Positions 50,040 to 63,760 are shown, counted from the first letter of the stretch. The stretch is DNA of 64,000 nucleotides from Osedax fenrisi (GCA_964019155.1 OZ025241.1:27476559-27540558); one strand, 5' to 3'. Numbers and translations: made by a program. The notes: a model not told the origin generated them from the letters alone.

Positions 50040-51240
50040 TTAAATTATAATCTGAATAATCGTGAATATTAAATAAATATGAATACAAACTTTTCTCAAT
50101 GCATATATACATAGTATAAATTGTATAAAAATATGTTTTTGGCGATTTAATAAAAATATTAATTTTATAATTTATTATAAATATACAATATTTTAATTAT
50201 ATTATATACACAACTTCTGTCTATTTTTTATTTATTATATTGCTTATAATTGTATTAAATCACTTTTGCTACTTTAGTAGGTGTTTCAAGTGTTCGAGTA
50301 TCTACTATAGTAGTACTATAGTACCCTATATAGTAGTATAGTACAGTATAATATACTGGGTCTCCCAAAGAATCATTATATACAATACATGCTAACATAC
50401 TTTACGAATTACTTCAATACATGAGGATATAGGACAACACATAATACTACTAAAACTACTACATGTATACATGAGTAGTATTCATGAGTATACTCAAACT
50501 CGTGAATAACATTCAATAAACAAATAAACATCTAAGGTGTGCTGTACTATTAGTTACCCGATGTATAAATTGTATACTATGTACACGTGAACACATTTTA
50601 TACATTGTATACATTGTATACACTGTATTTTTACCTGTACTTTTTAATATTTATAAATCCGATTTAACTCCATACTAAATATATAGAGTAACCCTAATAC
50701 GCGTATGTCGAATGTGCCCGATTATATTCATCAACTAATATCAACCATAGCTAAGAAACTATTAATAACATCAATAATTATTGAACTAGAAATATATTTC
50801 AACACCTACTTAAAAAGTATTGATCTAGAACAAAATGCCGTAACCCGTAACACACATAGGTATAGTAACCTAACTCGTATGCGAATATCAAATACAGAAA
50901 TAGATAACATAAGCATATATGATAGGTAGAATAACCATTCCTATAGGTATGTATGCTTATAGGTATGATATATATGATTGTTATTATACTCAATACAAAT
51001 GTAATGCTAAATAATCAAATATTACCAATAATAAAACAATGCGCACAAATAAACTATACGAATTACAATTACAAATATGAACCGAACCTATAGGTAAGAA
51101 CCTCCTCTTATATATGAACTTTATTAGTACAGCTCCCTACTTATTGATATACCTAACTATATGAAATAAGATAACAACATTACATACTACATTTGCAGAC
51201 GTAACGTAACGTTAAGCTTACGAACATATCAAATACTATT
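50040..51240. other. AT-rich DNA, no gene seen
   Basis: An open frame of 74 codons at 50705-50929 has base composition like its surroundings and no recognisable motif; I do not call it a gene. Confidence 0.5.
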
Positions 51241-51367
51241 GGAAACAACTAAACTCTATTATCTTTAAATACATAACTATGTATAACGTTATAAATAGTT
51301 CTGTATTTAAAGATAATAGTTTATTTGTTTCTATAACATTATATGATGTATTTAGGAAGTTTTGTAT

Positions 51368-51378
51368 ATATATATATA

Positions 51379-51462
<84 letters not shown>
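51368..51462. repeat. (TA)n tract
   Basis: About 95 bp of TA with short interruptions. It lies within a larger inverted repeat: TAAACTCTATTATCTTTAAA (51249 on) against TTTAAAGATAATAGTTTA (51306 on). Confidence 0.95.
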
Positions 51463-51465
<3 letters not shown>

Positions 51466-52220
51466 GTATACAAAACTGCCTACACAGTGTGTAGTACACA
51501 CATCAATTGAATTTAAATATAAAAAAACTTGAAGTCATAAAATAGTACAATTTTAAAATGTAGGAAATCATTCGACTAATTATTTACCATATTGAAATAA
51601 ATTCCCCAATATTATAACTAATGAAAAACACACAGAAATTAACAATTATACAAATAATTACCTGAATTGAACTAAATTACTTTACGAACTGAACTTGAAT
51701 ATAATCTAAAATATTCCCACACTTTTTATTTTTTATTTATTTAAAAATGACTTTATGATTATAAAGTAAATAATATCATAAAATTATTTAAAGTTAATCA
51801 TAAAGTAAATTATATATATATATATATATATAAATTAATGTATCTCACATAATAGTTTATATATAATTGTATATTTTTTAATTTCTAAAATATAATACTA
51901 ATACACATATGCATTCGCAAACGTATACACATATACATACTCAATAAGATTCTAATTAATCGGTGCACGTAGTATTCAATATAGTTCACAATCATTAATT
52001 ATTCACCAATAACCTGGTCGTAATGTATACATTATATAGATATAAGCGCTATTCACGGACAGATCTAGGTGCTGTTAACGGGCAGTTCTAGGAACATTTC
52101 ATAGGCATTACGTATAGCAATAGTTACCTAATGAATCGGAATGTTGTTCGTTATGTCCGATTAAAAATTGATCACGCGAATAAATAAAATAGTCGCCGCG
52201 TCTCGTAAATAGTTCAGGAT

Positions 52221-52250
52221 CTATTTATAGACCGCGCCGGCTATTTATAG
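52221..52250 (+). promoter_or_regulatory. Paired MEF2-type sites
   Basis: CTATTTATAG occurs twice, at 52221 and 52241, with a GC-rich 10-bp spacer, so the centres are 20 bp (two helical turns) apart. Each is a perfect match to YTA(A/T)4TAR. They lie in a CG-rich island (about 52030-52410) that also has GATA-type sequences (TTATCTTATCC, about 52360). No gene is visible nearby. Confidence 0.4.
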
Positions 52251-52419
52251 ACGAAAGCGCGCGTATACGCGACCTAAGTAGTAGTATTAACGGGGATAAT
52301 GGTAATAGATAGGCGTTGTAAACAATAGATAGTTCTCGGTAACGTCGACTACCGAGTAATCTTATCTTATCCGGGAGATTAGTCACTCGTAGAGGGCGGT
52401 CACTCTAAAACATAGCACA

Positions 52420-53930
52420 TACCATATATGGTACTATGATATCATACTATATATAGTATACCACAGTATGAAATCAACCCCACCACATTAATAGTATACG
52501 TTATGTCCTTCACGTTATCTATCATACGCTGAATATAACCCGTGCTCCGTGTATTATTTATGATATTAAAATATCACTGCATTAAATAGACCTCTATATT
52601 ATAAGTCCTCACTCTTAAGTGGGGTTAAGCTTGTTTTGAAAAGTTTTGAAAAATCAATGTAAAAAGATAGAGATTTTTATATTTTGTTATTTATCAATAA
52701 GTTTAAAAATTTATAAGATATTACAATTCTGTCAAATGTATATTGAAGAGAGGACTGCTCGGTAAAGTTTGTTATAGCATAGTGATATACAAATATTATA
52801 TATTTTTAGAAATACAACTCATATAATAATGGTAAAAATGTAGTTTACGTTTTATTTTTTTTTAAATTATATTTTATATATGATATAATAAAAATAATTG
52901 TATGATCATCTATTCTGTTAATAAACACATAATAACTAATATTTTCTGAAAATTTTATCAATATTTGAGTATTATTATAATAGTTATTGTATTTTTTAAG
53001 AATAAAATTATACTAACATAATTATTCTGAGTAAATCAAGTTTGAAAATGACATATATTTTGTATAAAAATATAGAGCTTATTTGAATAAAAATAGTATA
53101 GTATATGTGTTTGTATGTTTATTATACACATATTATATGTATATTTATATTATACATAGTTATGCTAATAATCCATAACATGATATGTATATTATATATA
53201 TTTTATAGTAATCAAAAAGGTATATGTATATTATAGTAATCCACAATATGACATATATATTGACATATAATTATGATAGTAATAGTAATCCAAAATTTAT
53301 ATTAGATACAAAAAATAATAATTCTATAAAATAACTTTATATAAACGTAATTTTAGAGATTATTTCTTATTATTAATTATTTTCAAAAATGGGTCGTGTT
53401 ATAAAACCTTTATTTTTATATTTGATCAATCGTTTTGAGCTCTAATATTTAATGTGTGTATATTATCATCTACAATATTACATATATCAAATAATTTTGT
53501 TGTTTACTGCTTTTTCCAAAACGCTCGTATCCCCTTAATACTGCGAACAGATTTCTCATATAAATTTACTATAGTAATGAATAACATTAGAAATTATTTA
53601 TAAATATGAATATTATAAATAAATCATATTTAAATAGAAAAGAGCATAACAATACATGATTACAGAAGTATGTTATACATATATTAATAAATTATCTTCA
53701 AATAATATTATTCGGAGGTGATTTACATTTAGAGATACAACTTGAAATAGTAATAACTGCGTATCAATAATCAATAATCAATATTTATAATTAATATATG
53801 GATTAAATATATATATGCATATGTAAAATCTAACAACCATGGAAGTGATTATGTGTATGTAATACATGTAATGTATATTACATAATGAATACGCACATTA
53901 TGATTATATAATGTAGATACTATATAATAT
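52420..53930. other. AT-rich DNA, no feature recognised
   Basis: No exon-like patch on either strand. Several TATATTATAG-type short repeats near 53180-53280. Confidence 0.5.
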
Positions 53931-53940
53931 AAACCTATTG

Positions 53941-53978
53941 TATATACCTATGTTTACTGCAGTAAACATAGGTATATA
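53941..53978. repeat. 38-bp perfect palindrome, no spacer
   Basis: Left arm TATATACCTATGTTTACTG, right arm the exact complement, centre CTGCAG. Confidence 0.93.
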
Positions 53979-54136
53979 ATCATGATTCAATTACTTGTTT
54001 GTGTTACAAATAAAATATTAAAAAAATTAGACTAGTAGACTATACTAAATAGAAATTAGTTTTATACTACGATTATGCTAGGTTTGTACTATTCTAATAC
54101 AATAACAAATTATTATTTTAAAAAAATGTAAGCCTT

Positions 54137-55115
54137 ATAGGTAAGAGTGCTCTAATATCGACATGCACGTAATATCGACACACTGGATATCTCCTAAAAT
54201 ATAATTCCAATCAAAAAATAATTGATGTGTGAAATGTTAATCAATATAATTATAATTCATATAAGTATAATTTTTTTTAATTATAAACAAAAACCTGATT
54301 TTTTGTTACCACTCGAATTTATGAAATTTTTGAAGTAAAATATCGATTCTAAATCATTTAAAAATGTAGGTATTTTAAATATTTAAAATAAATCTTATAG
54401 ATCTAATTATATTTTACAATGTGCCGAAAAGATTTTCTATTTTTCATAATTTTTTACATGGTTATTAACTTTTACCTAATCAACATACATTTTCATAATA
54501 CCGACACCCTAATTGCATGTAATATCGACACCCTTTCAATTATATAATTAATCAGCATTATTAGTTTAGTAGGTCCATTACTATAGTAATGGACCTACTA
54601 AACTAATTAATATATATATTAATTTACGTATCGTTATATTATATTATTTTATACATATTATATATTATTTCTTCTTGAAATTAAATTGTCTTTCAGAAAC
54701 TATATAGAACTCGTATTACGTATAATATTCGCATTATAATTAAGCAATTTTAAACTTAATATTTATAATATGTACATAAATTAATTTTAGGATAATAACG
54801 TATTCATTGCATGTGTTAACTAAAAGTAACACCCATTTAAATCTGATTGGATATTGCATATTAAATAATATATGGTAATATCTAAATATAGATATATTGA
54901 GGGTGTCGGTATTATGTGCAAAGACGGTATTCGAGACAGTGCCTGTAATATCGACACCCCTGTTATATCGGAGTTAAACAAACTAAAATAAAATTTAAAA
55001 TATCTATTATTTGTATATACCTTAACTTTATACTTATATATAAAATTTGGAAATATTTAATTGAGAAATAATAAAGTTATGTGATTTATTGTTAGGGTGT
55101 CGGTATTCTCCCCTA
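54137..55115 (+). mobile_element. Family X-related transposon with altered motif (copy 4)
   Basis: Same length and same layout as copies 1 and 3, and same right terminal TAGGGGA (complement). Every place where copies 1 and 3 carry AATACGGACAC here carries AATATCGACAC or AATACCGACAC: about 54155, 54172, 54500, 54522, 54900, 54950 and 55095. A 48-bp perfect palindrome (54560-54607) sits near the middle. Confidence 0.65.
54560..54607. repeat. 48-bp perfect palindrome, no spacer
   Basis: Left arm ATTAGTTTAGTAGGTCCATT plus ACTA, right arm the exact complement. It sits inside transposon copy 4 (54137-55115). Confidence 0.93.
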
Positions 55116-55119
55116 TATA

Positions 55120-55397
55120 TATACATACAATTAAGATTATAATATAATAACATATATACGATTGTAATATATATATATATATATATATTATAGATTTCAA
55201 ATACAATTTATATTTCTTAATAAATATAGATAATTATGGATACATTATGGAAATTAATAGGAACTATTATTACCTACCAGTATTACATTATCATAGCTGT
55301 ATTCCAATAATAAAATTACCTGATTATTTAGATAACTATTTAGAGATTTGGGGTAAATATTTAATATATACTAAGCATACTTAATTATATTACAGTA

Positions 55398-55436
<39 letters not shown>

Positions 55437-56466
55437 AGAACAATAATATTTGCACTTGATAACAGGTAATTTTCTTGATAAGTAGAAATCTTATATACAT
55501 TCCCTGGCAATACTAATATCATAATAGAATTACGAATAATCTCATAATACTGATTGTGGTTGCATAGTGAAGTGTGTTATTCATGTAATGGTAATCATAA
55601 TAATCATAATAATTATTCTTGATATTGATATTAAATTATGATATTTCTTTTGTCGTTTGGTCTAATAGTTAGAATTTGAAATGTATTAATATTAATAATT
55701 TAATAATAATCGCTTTAATGATATAAAGTATTATTATTTAAATAACAATTCCGTTATAATGACGTTTAGATAATAATATTTAATAAAATAAGTAATTTAA
55801 AAGCTATTATTAATTATTACATTTAATACATTTAATTAAATATATATATATATATATATATATGTAATAATGAGTTGCCGAAATACGTATTGGCAATATT
55901 ACACCACTCAAAATGATAGAGGACCGTTGTATTTAAATTACATTTTATTAATAAATCAACAAAAATCCATACACTAATGCTGTTAAACATATATACAGCA
56001 TTATAATATAGAATAGTACAATATAATGTTTTACAAACCTCTACGTGTCAAGGTATAATCAAAAATGAAATAATAATATTAAATCTAATATAATTCAGAT
56101 TATATTATTTCTACGCGACGGTTTATTGGTCCAACCAATTCTATTTAAATAACACTAAATAACACTAAATAAAAAACACAAAAATCAATATACATAAAAT
56201 CATCATTTCTACTTTTGTAATTATTCAAAAATCACTAGACGAAATTAACATTTATAATTATTACATAATACACAACTAATAAAATAACTAATTAAAAATC
56301 TATAATATAAACTTAAAAACAACAGCATTGAAAATATATAAGACGTTAGTTTGCTACATATATATACATATATTTAATATATATATATATATATATTAAA
56401 TATATAGTATATATACTACCTTACTGACATTACCAGTTCGAGCTTACTCGGCAGTTCATATATTCC

Positions 56467-56508
<42 letters not shown>

Positions 56509-56540
56509 TTAACTAGTACATTATATCTTAGTTGTCCCAA
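55120..56540. other. AT-rich DNA, no gene seen
   Basis: Contains (TA)n tracts at about 55170, 55400, 55840 and 56470 and nothing else I can identify. Confidence 0.5.
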
Positions 56541-56554
56541 ATATGTATTCATAA

Positions 56555-57330
56555 GCCGCCTTCATAATTGTCGACCAGTGCATTCCGAAGTAATACCTCG
56601 TTTCTGAGTATGCAGCAGTTATCAGAGAATCTCAGTCTTTATTCGAGTATAATATCTGTTGTTATTCTTGGAATGCTGTCGTAAAACTCATTTTTCGTTA
56701 CGTGATATATCCATGACTTGTAGCCATATCTTCAAGTTTATGTAGTAGAGTATTCGATCTAACAAAGTATTAGTTATTACAGTCGTCAGCATAGTAAATA
56801 TCGGTAATGTGTACTGCAGGGTATCTCTTGCTTTTATTGTGAGTGAAACCGAGATTTGAGTTACTATCCAATGATTTTTTCAACATATGATCGAGCTATA
56901 TAATGAATAGAAATGGTGCAAGTATATCTACTTGTAGTCCTCCAGTATACTATAGTTATACTATAGTTATATCGAGGAAAGGAGTATAACCACCAGGTGA
57001 TCTTATCATGTAACGAATGTTTTTGTAAAGCATAAATATAACATTTACGATTTCAGCGGGTATACCATATATGATTAATATATCTTTGAACGGTTAATTG
57101 AATCAAAAGTTTTTGAAAAGTCTATAGTTATTTGTGATGGAAAGATCAACTTATTCCGAGAAAGGAATTAAGCATACTTAATTCCATACGTCTATTGTTT
57201 CTCGAAATGATACACTATTGCAAGAGTTTGGTATGATTTATTGAACTTATTCTAGTTTCCATATTTCTGCTAGTATTTCATCTAAGTCAACAGATTTTCC
57301 GTTTTGTATATTTTAGTTTCTTTCAAATAA
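56555..57330 (-). mobile_element. LINE reverse transcriptase relic
   Basis: Minus-strand broken frames give ITIDFSKTFDSINRSKI (motif A), VRSPDG-type and YNYSILEDY-type remnants, then KNEFYDSIPRITTDI and RLRFSDNC. Many stops. Its end is related to the fragment at 40010-40215. Confidence 0.65.
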
Positions 57331-57339
57331 TTATTTATC

Positions 57340-58440
57340 AAACATTTGAGAATACATTTAGTAATGTCACTGATCTATAGCAGGTATGAATATATACACC
57401 TATTTATACCTATATAGACCTATTCATGATTGGTTGATATTTTATTTTTTTTCATCACCATATTATTAAAACTACCTCTATTTATATCGCTAATTTATCT
57501 ACAAATTATAAATTATATTATGTTCATAATAAAACATCGAACTAAATCAAAGTTCACAAGTTTTATAAGGTAATCATATCATGTAAATTGGATTATATTA
57601 ACGAACACTTTCTAAGGTTGTAACATAAATAGTTTCCAATGTCTATATTTAATATACCATATAGGGTGAATCTATCAGTGGAATTCCAAAATCTAATTTC
57701 ACTAAAATCATCATAACCCAACATTCTTTCAGTTATTTTTACTATTATTGCATCGAAATTAGGAAATTAGGAACGTTATCATGGCAACACTGATTCATTT
57801 TCTCATTATATCAATCATTCCATATTTCTATGGTATTTAATATATATATATATATAATATAGTTCTATGGTATTTAATATATATATATATATAATATAGT
57901 TCGGCATGCCTATATGGTCTATAGACAAAGTAGTTTTGTTATTAAATATAAACCCAATGTTAATTTTTGTACAATGTCGATTTGGGTATCAATTCATATA
58001 TATTTTTTCTTCCATATATTTGTTTATTTACTTTTTTGTTTACCTAATTAACTATATATTATTATTATTAATAAGGAATTGAAGTTCACAGGTAACATGC
58101 ACAACGTAAATTGTAGGTTGTTCCATTGGTTAGTGACCGTGTAGGATTACAGTAGGTACCTAGTAGATACAATGTATATTATATAATATGTGTACTATAC
58201 TGTGTAGCTGTAAAAATAGTAGAATTATTAATTAGTATATTGTCTATAATTTATGATAAACTATATTTAAATACAATATATTTAACACTTGTTAAAAATT
58301 GCATTGAAAACATATTCAAAGTTAGGATACATCCATTACCAACAAATTAAATTAGTTTTCCCTGATAATATGACCTATATGTGTATTTTTGAAACATTAT
58401 GAATTACCCATAAGTTATGAGACATAATACTCTAGTGTTA

Positions 58441-58493
<53 letters not shown>

Positions 58494-58840
58494 TATATAT
58501 ATTAGGAAAAAACTAAAATTACGATCTAACTTTTATATGAATAAATAAATAGTCATATTAGTGGTTAATATTCTGATATGTTAAAGTAACGATGATCAAT
58601 CTGATGAGAATCAAACATTTTTGTATTTAGTTCCCTCATTATTACGATATAATTTAAGTCATTATACATTTAAATATAATATATACCTACATTTGTTAAT
58701 AATTTAGTTTTAAATATTTTGAATTATTTTATATTTATAACAAATAAATGGTTTTATAACAGAGCTATTATCAAGCGCTTAATTCTAGATCAAATATTTT
58801 AAAAATTAATTAAAAAATATATGATTTGATATATTATTAC
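57340..58840. other. AT-rich DNA, no gene seen
   Basis: A 43-bp direct repeat at 57828-57900 (TTCTATGGTATTTAATATAT twice) is the only structure noted, apart from the (TA)n tract at 58443. Confidence 0.5.
58443..58501. repeat. (TA)n tract
   Basis: About 59 bp of TA with one GA break. Others of 40-55 bp lie at about 25408-25462, 28616-28665, 40826-40871, 42695-42735, 44708-44750, 46113-46157, 46525-46578, 49980-50020, 60866-60913 and 63279-63322. Confidence 0.95.
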
Positions 58841-58849
58841 ATATTTAAC

Positions 58850-60280
58850 CCCCAATAATCTCCATATTCCTCGACAAAGTGGTTTTCGCCGAGGACACTC
58901 CACAGAAACAGCACTACTAAACGTAATTTATGTCATCACTTCTACCCTAAAAAATTGCTGTCAACTAGTAATGCTGGACATATGCAGTGCTTTCGATACC
59001 ATTGATCACCAAATTCTACTATCCCGTCTACACCTGCTTGGAGTTAGAGACCTTGCCCTCTCATGGTTTACTTCATATCTATCTGACCGTGGTAGCAGTG
59101 TAAAAATATATATGTATTGTTCTTCCCCTTCTCCTATGACATATTGTGTTCCTAGGGATCAGTACTCGGTCCTTTACTTTTCTCTATTTATTTATATCCA
59201 TTACCATCCATAATATATAAATATCCAAATATATATTACCATATATATGCATAATACATACAACTATATATGTTTCTTCCAACAAATTCATGACCAGGTC
59301 TCAATAAGCAACTCTCCAATTGTGCTAATGCTATTAAAGAATGGCTCATTTATAATAATCTTCTCCTTAATACCTCCAAAACAACGTTGTTGAATCTTTC
59401 TCCATCACCAACTTATTTCCCTCCTTTTCTTATTGATAACATTGTAATATCTCCTTCACCTACTGCATCCAAATTAGGTGTACTTTTTGATTCTACTATT
59501 TCTTTCATTCCTCATATTACTGCCATAGCTAAATCTGCAAATTATCATCTATGTCGAATTAGAAAAATACGAAAATCAATTACTGTATCTCTTACTAAAA
59601 CTCTAGTTAATTCCATTATCCTCTCACATATAGATGACTGTTCCTCGATCCTTATTAATCTTCCATTATACTCTATATCTCCGCTAAATTGAGTTATTTG
59701 TTCATCAATCCGTATAACATATAACCTACGTATTCGAGATAATTCCTCTACTTCCTCAAACCAACACTTACCTCCATGGTTCCCATTTAACAAACGCTCT
59801 GCCTATCGAATACTATCTATTATTCATTCCTCAATATACTCTTCGAATTGCCCCTCCTATATTTCTGCTTCTCTAGTATAAAGATCTTCCCTTCCATCTC
59901 TTAGAAACCATGCATCTCATCTTCTATCTACCTCTATTCTCCATCCCTAAAAAATGAATACTCGGTCACTGAGTTATATTGGTCCAAAACTATGGAATTC
60001 ACTCCCACCCTATATTAGATCCATAAAATCGCATAAAACATTCATGAAATATATTCAACAATTTATATCAGGTGGCAAACTGTAATACTAATATTGTTTG
60101 CCATTATTATTGTATTTATTAATTGTTGTACTGTTTATTCTATTTTATTTTATTATTATTAATGGTATTTATTGTTTTACCTAATATATTATTTATATTC
60201 TATATATATATATACGTTTGAGAAATAATTTATGATTTATTTAAGTGTTTAAATAAACTTTCAATCAATTAATCAATATT
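58850..60280 (+). mobile_element. CR1/L2-like LINE, 3' half, pseudogene
   Basis: A continuous run of reverse transcriptase motifs: RQSGFRRGHSTETALLNV, LDICSAFDTIDHQILLSRL (motif A), DLALSWFTSYLSDR, then the motif C site about 59245-59275 where the expected YADDTQLY reads YA-stop-YIQLY. After this come KEWLIYNNLLLNTSKT, KLGVLFDSTISF, RIRKIRKSIT and GPKLWNSLPPYIRSIKS, ending FISGGKL and a stop at about 60083. The 3' untranslated end has AATAAACTTTCAATCAATT. There is a frame change near 59150-59280 and further stops after 59690. The 5' part is missing. The sense strand is C-rich and G-poor. Confidence 0.85.
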
Positions 60281-60284
60281 ATAT

Positions 60285-60864
60285 ATAATATTACATATTT
60301 AAAATATAGTGTAGATATTTAATATTATAATATATACTTACATTCATTATATTTATTTAATATATTTGATATTAAAATATATTTTATTTTTTATCTTTAG
60401 AATATTAAAATACTTATATCATTAAAAATTACAAAATTATAATAATAAATTATAAATTGCAAACAAAATAAAAATAGTATTCCTTTTTACAACTTAACTA
60501 TATATAAATTATTTGATATAATGAAATAAATACTATAATAACATAATATAAAAAATACTTTCATAAATATTTGTAATATTAGTATACACTACATCATAAT
60601 TGATAATGTATTATAATACTCAATTATGAGGTATTACTAAGGATGTGGAATTATAACGCGCGGTTCTTATTATCATTGATATTATTATTGATTTGTGCGC
60701 GCAGTGACTAATCGTATTATGGCGAGGACACGAAAAGGACATAATGATGATCATAACGAGGACACAATAAGGACATAATGAAGAATGCAGTCCTACTTAG
60801 ATAGATAGCCTGCCAATAAATCAATAAAATTCATTATTGGACATTATATCGATATCTTTATTAT

Positions 60865-60914
<50 letters not shown>

Positions 60915-61250
60915 ATAGATATCTATATTTATGATTGTAACTAAAACATAATTATATATAGTAATAGGCTTAAGTTATATTATAATCAAATTTTCACAAA
61001 TATCCACTATAATATTTATGCCGATAATGTACAGATATATACGTCATTTCCTAGTTCAAGTGATTCTGATATGATTCGAATGTCTATGTTTAACAGTATC
61101 ACCGATATACGCCTATAATCACCATGTGTTTTTGAAGTCAATACACTATATATATAAATAAATAATTAAATAATAAGCTGTACGATGTGATCAAATTTAG
61201 ATCAAATTTCATAGTTAATCATACACTGTATACGACTGCAGTCGTACACT
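60285..61250. other. AT-rich DNA, no gene seen
   Basis: A short CG-containing patch at 60650-60790 has a repeated GGACACNANAAGGACATAAT motif (60726 and 60761). (TA)n at 60866. Confidence 0.5.
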
Positions 61251-61256
61251 ATATAA

Positions 61257-61504
61257 GGGTGTGTTCTTGGTCAACCACAGGTGGAACAACCACAGGTGGA
61301 ACAACCACAGGTGGAACAACCACAGGTGTACGAGAAATTCGTATTCACTGCATGTAAACATACAACTGTTACAAAACACGTCTGGTTTGTAACTGTTGGA
61401 TTTTTACACGCAGTGAATACGAATTTCTCGTACACCTGTGGTTGTTCCACCTGTGGTTGTTCCACCTGTGTTTGTTCCACCTGTGGTTGACCAAGAACAC
61501 ACCC
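61257..61504. mobile_element. 248-bp foldback element with 15-bp repeats in its arms (Harbinger-type?)
   Basis: The whole element is one hairpin: about 120-bp arms, loop of roughly 8-10 nt. Ends GGGTGTGTTCTTGGTCAACC and complement are flanked by TAA on both sides (61254-61256, 61505-61507), as in PIF/Harbinger insertions. Each arm holds about four copies of the 15-mer CCACAGGTGGAACAA. Because of the symmetry both strands read as an open frame of QPQVE repeats; I do not regard this as a gene. Confidence 0.8.
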
Positions 61505-61509
61505 TAAGA

Positions 61510-62438
61510 CCCACTACATGTAGGATACACGTAATACACGTTAACATATACTGAACGTTTAAATATACCATACTCTTAACATATATGGTTAGAGTATAGT
61601 ATTTAATTAGTATTTATTTATTTAAATTATTCACTTAATATCCTTGGTTGGATAGTCAATGTTAGCAAATAAAATATATAGTTATATTTAAAATATGAAT
61701 ATTTAAGTGTATCCCGATTAACTTAATATAAGAATATTATTAACTATACTATGATATTTGACATCATTAGTGTTATAAGATAAACTATAGTGTATTGCCC
61801 GCTGGTTTGCATTACGTAACATCATACAGTGTGTGTATTACCTAACATTACACATACCATTGCCCAGTAGAATGCAGTGATAGGATTATGATAACTAGTT
61901 ATGCAGACTTTCAAGTTATTACCACACATTAAACATCAATGGTAACAAATGTATATTGTACAAACTCGTTGCATACCTATATATTAACTATAGTGACATT
62001 CATCATTATACACATATACATATACATATATATACTATATTTAACAAATTAATATTACTTTTAAAAATATAATTATTTTTAATATATCATTTTTATATTC
62101 GTAATACTTTTTACTTTATCATATAAAAACATTTCTTAATATCAAAGTACCATACCATTATTATATATGACATATGATCATCTATAATATATATATATAT
62201 ACTTCATACATACACGAATACACTAACGTGTAATCGATATATGAGAGGACATGACTCGAAGAGGCCATGTATGATGGTAATATGTCATTGATTTTACGTG
62301 GTAACAATTTTAAATGGTTGGTTCCGAAATATTACAATTTGGAATTTGATATTAGTGATATCACCATAAATTTAAATTAATTATTTAAAATATTAATTAT
62401 TATTTTAAATAATTATAGTATATATACATAGGTATACC

Positions 62439-62486
<48 letters not shown>

Positions 62487-63279
62487 ATGTTTGTGTAAAT
62501 TCATATGTATTTGTGTATGTATGTATCCGTGTTCATACATGTGTGTAAAATACTATGGATTATATTTGAGACATATCGACTGAATTCCTAGAAATATATT
62601 TATGTAAGATAAATGTATGATAAATAAAATTACAAAATAAAATAAATCAATCTAATGTGTATGTATATACGTATATATATAATTAAATCATAGTATATTA
62701 TATTATAATATATGTATATACACTATATATTATATATAATATACAGTATATACTGTATACAGCTAAATGTTTAGCAATAATGCATTACATTATAGAGAAT
62801 AGTATTCAAATGTATTGTAAATTGTATACTCTTATACACTTCAACAATTTATAGTATATTGAAAAGTTAATTTAATAAATATTAGTTATCATATATATAT
62901 TATATTATATAAATTTAATAATACAATTTTAAATATATTTATATATTTAAATATATAACCATTGTAATGGATGTAAGACTATAGTCTGATAATGTATTTT
63001 AAATATAAACATGTTTCTTATATATTATAATAATTATTAATGTAACATAATTAAATATATGTTATACTGTACGGCGTACAGTGTACGCTCTTTATTTGTA
63101 TTCATTAATATTTATATTTACATTATAATATCTATAATAATTAAGTATTTGTATTTTAAAATTATAATTAATAATATTATAATATAATAGTAATTAATAA
63201 TATTATATAATATTATAAAATAATAAGGTGTATTTTAAATATAAATATATTTTTTAAATATAAATTATATTTGTGATGT

Positions 63280-63325
<46 letters not shown>

Positions 63326-63760
63326 TGGTAAATTTATATGTAATCTACCACTGACTCTGGTCCTCTATACTATGAATATTTAATGTCTGATATTTAACCA
63401 AACTTAAAACAAATGTATTTCTTAAATTATCTAAAATTCCTTCAATAGTTATATCTCGTCCTTCTGTTTATTTCTTAATTTCTCATCAACCTATCAATAC
63501 CACTCCGTTTTCACCTCATACTAAGATATGCACATTTAGTTTAACTCATATCTTAATGATTCATACAAACTATTCATGATTCATTCACGGTTTTCATGAT
63601 TCATACCACGTGACTTTCACCGTTAGTACTAATTCATTCCATTGTTAAAGTATTAGAACAATTATAAAGAACTTAACTCTTCATTCAATGCCTATTAATT
63701 ATGTACATGATATCTCGCCTCTCGAGTGATATATTTCTATACGCATACATGTTTGAATGT
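61510..63760. other. AT-rich DNA, no gene seen
   Basis: Low-complexity A+T with (TA)n tracts at about 62447 and 63279. A patch at 61795-61870 repeats ATTACGTAACAT / ATTACCTAACAT / TTACACATACC. From 63330 on the + strand is C-rich, see the possible LINE end at 63770. Confidence 0.5.

Noticed and set aside
51236..51499. 87-codon Ile/Tyr-rich frame on the minus strand
   Set aside because: Translation of a (TA)n tract.
61271..61490. Mirror-image open frames of 69 codons with QPQVE repeats on both strands
   Set aside because: They arise from the symmetry of the foldback element and its 15-bp repeats; a single sequence explains both frames.
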